DNA of 64,000 nucleotides, from positions 62,001 to 126,000 of the forward strand of contig JADGJC010000021.1 of assembly GCA_027596075.1 (NCBI GenBank). The letters are read 5' to 3'. This DNA comes from Rhizophlyctis rosea. Lineage: Eukaryota; Chytridiomycota; Chytridiomycetes; Rhizophlyctidales; Rhizophlyctidaceae. Below the pieces are notes generated by a model. It had not been told where the DNA came from and did not search any database. It was given only the letters and a program-made list of their open reading frames with translations. Below are positions 58,710-64,000 of the stretch, in pieces. Position 1 is the stretch's first letter, and each line of letters opens with the position of its first letter. A program made the position numbers and the translations under genes.

Positions 58710-61700
58710 ATGAATCGAACCACTGAGCCGCTCACACCAACGGAGTTTTATCACCAACTTGAACGTGATGCCGACACAACATTGGAAGGAGTTTGGGAAG
58801 CATACCGACGACACATAGACGATGTACTCGCGGCCCTACCAGACGACCGAAGCGGAGGCCCGGAAGTCGTCGCAGCAAGACAAGCTTGCTACAAAAGTAG
58901 ACGCGGAGGGGTAGGTATACTAACCGACAGTGCGCAATGACCTGGTCTTCGAGGTGCGGGGAATGACACCGCAGGCGTAATGGAACATTGGCTCCGATAC
59001 AGCGGGCGTGCTGGCACAAAGGCAGCGAGGTTTACACCCCTGCTTCCAAAAACCGTCCTGACGTAGGAAGGCACAAAGCGCTGTTGCGCTCCTTCACTCG
59101 TCCAGATTTCGGGCAGGGCTCAAACCAGTTTTTGGCTGGTCCCTCTCGAAATTTTTTCGCTGTAACGAAAATAGTATTCTGCGGGTTGCTTTTTAGCAAC
59201 AGGCGTGTGAACGTCTAAACAAGGGCGGCTATGCCCCTTGGGCTTTTCAAGCTCGAGTGTCCTCCACTTGTTCGATCAGTGTCGGGGCAGAAATGCTTTA
59301 CGGCATCCCCGTCTGATTGCAGAATAACTGTCTTGGGGGGGTTATGCACCGAATGTGGCACCTATTTGCATGCACTAATCATCGCCAATTTCCATACCCA
59401 AATACCTCAAATAGGCCAAGCAAACATTCCAAGCATTGCTGAAGAAGGTACAGTATACTCAATACCGGTCAATGTAAGCCCCGTACGACTATATTTGACC
59501 GTGACTGCATCCTTCAGGACCAAGAGCGCTACGACAGAATTTTGGAGGCACATGTGGACTATGCTAATAGCCTTCGGAGTTTTGGGAGCAGTCACATAAC
59601 CATAGTGGACGAAACATCTACCAAACGCAAAAGGGACAGCTTAATCGTCAAGCAAAATGACTCTATAAGTCCTCAAAAGAGGCCACGATGGTCATTCCCG
59701 CATAGCTCCAGTATTGATGTGGAAATTCACACAAAGGCGTCTGCCGAGGGTGCCGTCAAACCCAGTCCTACGTCTGTGGAATTACTGATCCAGCAACGAA
59801 CAGACCGGCCTGCTGTCCAGGCGTCCAGTGGCAGCACCTCCCACCGTGAGGTTGACATGTCAACGGACATCCCACCTGAGTACAAATGTCCAAATGATGA
59901 AAATCTGCCGCTTGATCCCGATGAGGGAGATTCATCAACAAAACCAGCAATACTTTGCAATGCGGATAAGTCACCACCTCCTCTGGTGCCCGCCCTGACT
60001 GCAGAATATCTGGATCATTATTTCATGGATATTCTGAATTATACCCCAAAAACAGAGGTAAGGGGATGGCATGGATTACTTTGCATTCCTAAAATTAAGG
60101 GATTCAATTCTTTGCGGCCAGTTCATCTTCCAAAATCACAATGTCTCCGCTGTGGTTCGGCGTTTTCAACATGAGACATACCAAAACCTCAAGGCCGGTT
60201 CTGTTCAAGCGTGGACCAGGACGGACATACACAAAACTTTGTAAGATTCAGTTATTGGTGTATTCTTCAACCTATCGAAACTAACAGTTCTACATAACAA
60301 TGCAGAGCAATGTATGACATCTTCATGGTCTCGGAAACTCATCAACCCCCATACCTCACGGACTCTGAGAAACGCACATGGTGGAGAGCTCTATGCACTG
60401 ATGGGAGGAAGCTGGTTCGATCGCAATGTCCACCAACCTATTCCGCCCTGTTTGCCGAGTATTATATGGTAATGGCATATTCGTAGAAGCTGGACTTCAG
60501 GCAACCGTTACATTTGACTGATATATATGGCTCGCTCAACTGATAGGCAATGCAACAAGGATTTGACACGTTTCAAGAGAAATGGGCATCCAACTTCGCG
60601 CAGGCGTCCATATTGGAGAACAACCAGGATAGGAAAATGCTTATCGCGATACAGCTGATCACTCATGCATAGTAAGTTAAGAATGTGAGCAGTTCAGTGG
60701 CTGTTTAAGAAGCTTTTCTGAGACGCAGAGTAAATTGAATGCAGCATGCAAAGTATACGCCGAGATCAGCAACGCATGAAGTTCGACATAGCGATGGATG
60801 AGGACTCCTACGTTCATGCCTGGCTGCATGATTTGTTCACGCATGTATTTGACGACGAGGATCTTGTCGATACATGGTAAGGGTAGTCACAATTAATGGG
60901 TATAATATTCACATCTCCATCACACCGCACGAACAATTTGTCGACTATTGCCTCGCAGGGCAAACGCGGAATCCGCATCATCGAAAGCACATCGCTCCTT
61001 CTACATGAAGAATCCAACTGGCAAGCGTGCGGACTACCGAGTGCTGTCAAGGAAATACGAACATCTGTTTGCGGAAATCAAACATCATGAGGTTGGGGGT
61101 AACACTCAATTGGCGATTTTGGATTTGTTCAAGATTGCGATGTTTTTGTTGGGAGCAGTCAATGAGATGAGTGATGGGAAGGTGAAGGGATTGAGACGAT
61201 GTTTTGGAATTCATGTTGCTGGTGAGTACATGTTTGTCGCTATCATTGCATTTTCCAAGTTTGTGGGAGGACCACTGATGTTCCTTATTGTGAATTTATC
61301 AAAGGTGACACGCTGGACATTTACATGATGCAAAAACCTGCAGATCGTCTGTACACGTTATCACATCTGGCCTCCCTGCGCGTTCCCAGGACATTGATGG
61401 ACTTCATGTCCTTGTATGAGCTCATTGACACTCTGTACGCAATCAAGGTAAATCACATTCAATATTCTAATCTCCGATTATCAAGCATGCCTCATCTCAA
61501 TGGTGTTCTCCATCATCAAAAGGCATTGATTCAAGATGATATGTTAACGAATGGACAGGTGGAGGAGGAAGCAGCCGATGTAGCTTCTGATGACGAGAAT
61601 AGAAAGGTTCAGCAGATCAGGATTGCAGTTCCCACCCCGCGTGGAATGGAGAAGAGAGTGCCCAAATTCAAATTGGGAGCGGAGAAGGGCAAGGCAGCAC

Positions 61701-61723
61701 CGGAAGCGGAAGGATCAGGATAG
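58710..61723 (+). CDS. Uncharacterised protein with a PD-(D/E)XK-like core
   Basis: About eight exons. Exon 1 (MNRTTEPLTPTEFYHQLERD ... YKSRRGG) joins after a 607-nt intron (58911-59517) to DQERYDRILEAHVDYANSLR, both helical. A disordered region with KRKRDS and PQKRPRW (possible nuclear signals) follows. The C-terminal half has VHAWLHDLFTHVFDDEDLVD TW joined to ANAESASSKAHRSFYM, then GKRADYRVLSRKYEHLFAEI KHHE. The Asp (61032-61034) and the E-I-K (61074-61082) are spaced as in PD-(D/E)XK nuclease-like folds. GDTLDIYMMQKPADRLYTLSHL closes the domain. I recall similar lineage-expanded hypothetical proteins in Mucoromycota and chytrids, mostly of unknown role. The nuclease relation is inference from motif shape. 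Confidence 0.7.
58955..59311 (+). repeat. Chain of eight hairpins within an intron
   Basis: At least eight successive stem-loops are visible inside the first intron of the downstream gene. The stems pair 58955-58959 with 58969-58973, 59010-59013 with 59023-59026, 59067-59081 with 59086-59095 (nested in 59060-59102), 59106-59128 with 59136-59152, 59154-59159 with 59166-59171, 59185-59189 with 59196-59200, 59221-59226 with 59233-59239, and 59283-59296 with 59303-59311. Flanks outside this block are not enriched. This is a dense structured block, not typical of the other introns. Confidence 0.75.
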
Positions 61724-62177
61724 TTCAGGTCTGGGGAGCTGCTTCGCGGCGGGATGGACTGGGGTGGCATATAGGGTTGCACCCGGCAGTTGGAACCCAA
61801 CACTGCTGGGGAATCTTCTGACCTGCAAAGGTTGACAATGTGCGGAATCGACAAATGACATGTATAATGAGACCCAACACAGTCAGGGTGACCCGGAAGG
61901 TGAGATACGGAATGCGATAATGCGCACGCCTTGGATACAAGCAATAAAAGATATCAATTTGGTCCATTGAACATTGCTTCATTGCATCGTGACATAAACC
62001 ACATAACCATGTCCAATCGACTCGCGAGCCGCCGGTCTTTGATTTGTCACCGAAAATGCAAAAAGTGAAGCGCTCACTGTTCGATAGTGACATGACACTC
62101 GTCCAAAATCCGCGAACATAGGCAGCGCAGACTTGCAAAAAGTGAAGCGTTTGCGTTTACTATCCAGTCAAAGATAG
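61724..62177. other. Intergenic region with a 16-bp direct repeat
   Basis: A 16-nt word TGCAAAAAGTGAAGCG occurs at 62057-62072 and 62134-62149. No gene was recognised. Confidence 0.45.
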
Positions 62178-62251
62178 CGACCCCACTGGGGGTCGAACCC
62201 AGGATCTTCAGATTAGAAGTCTGACGCGTTAATCCACTACGCTATGGGGCC
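62178..62251 (-). tRNA. tRNA-Arg (anticodon UCU)
   Basis: A 74-nt cloverleaf read on the minus strand. Acceptor stem GGCCCCA/TGGGGTC with discriminator G; D arm with A box TAGCGTAGTGG. The anticodon stem is TCAGA/TCTGA around CTTCTAA (anticodon TCT); T arm CTGGG-TTCGACC-CCCAG. No intron. The nearest T-run on its strand is about 36 nt downstream (AAAAA on the plus strand at 62137-62141). Confidence 0.95.
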
Positions 62252-62590
62252 AATTAACGACAATCGACGGCTGTGTGCAAATATATAGGATGGGAGGTAT
62301 TGCCACTTTTGGTTATGATTTTCGGCAGTTTGGGCTCCTGGTAGGTATGATCAGCGAGGTGTGGGGTTTTTGTGGTCTGTGACGCGTCAGTGCAAAGGCT
62401 TCGGCGTCGGTTGTTAGCAGTCCAAGGCATCGAGGTATCAATGGTTGTGGGGCGTATGGTGTCAGGTGACGTTTGAATATGGATGGTAGGTGGAAGGAAC
62501 AGGGTCAATTGCTCCATGTCTATTTAGATCTAACGTGTATATCACACTGATCACGAAATATGGTCCAGTGAAGCGTCAGATTGACTTTGA

Positions 62591-62616
62591 CCCATAGCGT
62601 AGTGGATTAACGCGTC
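62591..62616 (+). pseudogene. tRNA-Arg 5'-half fragment, inverted copy
   Basis: 26 nt, starting CCCATAGCGTAGTGGATTAA, are identical in reverse complement to 62223-62248 of the tRNA-Arg gene. This covers the acceptor end, D arm and A box but not the anticodon. It is followed by unrelated sequence and, about 45 nt on, a weak B-box-like AGTTCAAATAG. It may be a relic of a tRNA gene or a SINE head. Confidence 0.75.
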
Positions 62617-63142
62617 GGAATGGTTTTTGTTCAAAGCGAGCTCAAGGCATTGGGTCATTCACAGTTCAAATAGAGACTCCACTGCGATCAGTCATTGATC
62701 TGCAATATATAATGGAGTGTATGCTTTCGCTTCCTCAGCTTTTGGCTTCTTACACAGAAAGGACATATGCTGGAATAAGCGGCTGTGTACCGGTAGCTCC
62801 CACCAGGCGGTCGAGTAGATACTTGATTGCAAAGAAGATATTCATGACGTATGAAACACACGCCATTGCGCGTCGTGTTAGTTCGTCTCTTCCTGGAATG
62901 GAGGATGGTCAGGCAATCTGAACTGTGTTCATTCGGACTTATCGTTCTTGTTCAGGAACGTGGAGGAGCGGGTGCATGAGGGGGGTTGAATAGCCTGACT
63001 TTGACGGGATCATACTGTGCAGGAACGGGTATTGGTGGCAGTCAATGTGAGCATGGTCATGTGCAAGCACCTACCTCACACATTCTCAAATGTCATCTGC
63101 TCACGCCATCGTCCTTGCCACAACACACAACCAATTATTTAT

Positions 63143-63184
63143 GGTCCATGGTGGGAGTCGAACCCACCAGAGTGATCCCCTCAC
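63143..63184 (-). pseudogene. Class II tRNA-like 3' half
   Basis: On the minus strand, a variable-arm hairpin (GTGA-GGGGA-TCAC), a T arm GTGGG-TTCGACT-CCCAC with a perfect B box GGTTCGACTCC, and an acceptor-like CATGGACC follow in the order of a tRNA-Ser or -Leu. The matching 5' acceptor strand and a well-formed anticodon arm were not found. A tRNA pseudogene or SINE component is likely. Confidence 0.55.
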
Positions 63185-63190
63185 CGCCGA

Positions 63191-63289
63191 TCATTTCCAT
63201 TTGATACCCTTGCGGGCTCAGCCTAGTAAAACAACCTGGCCACCTTCCTGAGTACGAGTAAATGACCCTTGTGTACCCGATCCGGATCA
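63191..63289 (-). repeat. Dispersed repeat, copy A
   Basis: A 99-nt segment with roughly 80 percent identity to copy B by eye. It contains TACTAGGCTGAGC, GGTGGCCAGGTT (A-box-like) and TTTACTCGTACT on the minus strand, and directly abuts the tRNA-like 3' half. Confidence 0.7.
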
Positions 63290-63335
63290 AAGTTTCCAGG
63301 ACAGTGTAGCGGGAAGAAACGAGTTCTTGCTGCCT

Positions 63336-63432
63336 TCACTTCCATCTGATACCAAGTAGCTTAGCCTAGTAAAATAACCTGGCCACCATTCCAAGTACGA
63401 GTAAATAACCCTTGTGTACAAGGTCCGGATCA
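63336..63432 (-). repeat. Dispersed repeat, copy B
   Basis: A 97-nt segment aligned with copy A over its full length, in the same orientation, without the tRNA-like tail. Confidence 0.7.
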
Positions 63433-63839
63433 GACTTCAGATCGGTACATAGAGGGCACACTCTATCCGTGACATGGACTTGTTTGAATTGTCTTGGTCG
63501 AGGTGAATGGCGAAAGAAAAATGGGGGAGAGTAGATATCAAACAGGTCAGAAGTTGTGGTATAGGGGATGGATGGATGGTGTTCTTGATGAGAGAAGGTG
63601 ATAAAGGAGGAGAGAAGACAATTCTGAAGTGAGGATGGTGGAGCATCGGAAGTGGGAAAATGGGGAGTAGGCAAAGAAAATTGACGCTGGCCTGGCTGGC
63701 TGGTGGTCGACTTGGAGCAAATTTCAAGCACTGCTGCGCCACCCAAGTTGCGCTCCCAATTTCTCCTCCAGAATTGAACCCAAGGCTTTCCCAGCTTGCC
63801 TCCATCCTCCAAACCCCTCGAAGATCATCGTGTCAAAAA

Positions 63840-64000
63840 ATGCTGCGTCTCGCTGTCAAACGCGTGCACAGCACCTCTCTTCGTAACGCATATGCGTCAC
63901 CAGTGCTTCTTGGGGTAGGATTTCAACCACTTCATATGCCAAGCTCGAAACTCACCTTAACCCCTCACAGCGACCCTTCTCAACAGCCACAACAAATGCG
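63840..64000 (+). CDS. 5' end of a mitochondrial precursor protein (partial)
   Basis: ATG 63840 begins MLRLAVKRVHSTSLRNAYAS, an Arg/Ser-rich, acid-free presequence. An intron at 63915-63970 (GTAGGA...TCACAG) joins LLG to RPFSTATTNA, a typical R-x-F-S matrix-cleavage region. The gene runs off the window, so the product is unknown; import into mitochondria is likely. Confidence 0.7.
   Translation, partial: MLRLAVKRVHSTSLRNAYASPVLLGVGFQPLHMPSSKLTLTPHSDPSQQPQQM

Larger units (their letters stand above)
62252..63839. other. Intergenic region with tRNA-derived fragments and repeats
   Basis: A 1.6-kb gene-poor stretch between tRNA-Arg and the last gene. It holds an inverted tRNA-Arg 5' fragment, a class II tRNA-like 3' half and two related 100-nt repeats, listed separately. 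A 148-codon minus-strand frame (63366-63812) covers part of repeat B and is not credible as a gene. Confidence 0.55.

Noticed and set aside
58911..58930. A 20-nt GT...AG segment with a perfect TACTAAC
   Set aside because: It looks like a miniature intron, but donor and branch point are too close for splicing and the downstream frame stops quickly; treated as the start of the 607-nt intron.
63366..63812. 148-codon open frame on the minus strand
   Set aside because: Low-complexity product that includes part of a dispersed repeat; no start context or homology.
1..64000. CRISPR arrays or bacterial operons
   Set aside because: No regularly spaced short repeats with unique spacers; introns and gene content are eukaryotic. 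The 32-bp tandem units at 8.4 kb have no spacers.

Overview
The window is nuclear DNA of a fungus, most likely a zoosporic (flagellated, chytrid-type) fungus. The genes are dense and carry many short spliceosomal introns (about 33-90 nt, GT-AG) in ordinary eukaryotic housekeeping genes. The flagellar signature is a kinesin-9/KIF6 motor together with a centrin. Fungal-type components such as GEP4, TOM70 and SRP9-21 occur beside proteins that are rare in Dikarya: a dopamine-beta-monooxygenase-like copper enzyme, a RUS/DUF647 protein and an LMBR1-type membrane protein. Species cannot be told from the sequence.

Layout, left to right: a partial 3' gene end (1-201); a J-domain protein (-); an LRR protein (+); an unknown protein (-); ORC3 (+); GEP4 (-); a 32-bp minisatellite and GATTGAC-rich tract (about 8.33-8.81 kb); a RUS-family protein (-) head to head with a mitochondrial thioredoxin-like protein (+); centrin (-) head to head with TOM70 (+); an MDR oxidoreductase (-) head to head with MCM10 (+); tRNA-Gln(UUG); a PMS1/MLH2-type MutL protein (-); a 500-bp MITE-like element with 27-bp terminal inverted repeats (23095-23594); TRM11 (-) head to head with NDUFAF7 (+); KIF6-like kinesin (-) head to head with a Cof-type HAD phosphatase (+); an F-box protein (+); SRP9 (-) head to head with a PB1-SAM adaptor (+); the mitochondrial aspartate/glutamate carrier (-); an intronless coiled-coil protein (+); an LMBR1-type membrane protein (-); eRF1 (-) head to head with otubain (+); an ARM-repeat/MYND-like protein (-) head to head with the copper monooxygenase (+); CCA-adding enzyme (+); a protein with a PD-(D/E)XK-like core (+) whose 607-nt first intron holds a chain of hairpins; tRNA-Arg(UCU) (-) with an inverted fragment of itself nearby; tRNA-like dispersed repeats; and the 5' end of a mitochondrial precursor gene (+).

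There is no operon logic. Many neighbours share short divergent promoter regions. Functional themes are DNA replication and repair (ORC3, MCM10, MutL), mitochondrial biogenesis and metabolism (GEP4, TOM70, NDUFAF7, AGC carrier, thioredoxin-like protein, the last partial gene), tRNA maturation and translation (TRM11, CCA1, eRF1, SRP9, two tRNA genes) and flagellum or centriole function (KIF6, centrin). The least explained material is the hairpin-rich intron and its host gene (58.7-61.7 kb), the MITE-like element (23.1-23.6 kb), the tRNA-derived repeats (62.2-63.4 kb) and the PB1-SAM protein. Coding intervals are given from start to stop codon and include introns; splice sites were placed by reading and are not transcript-verified.
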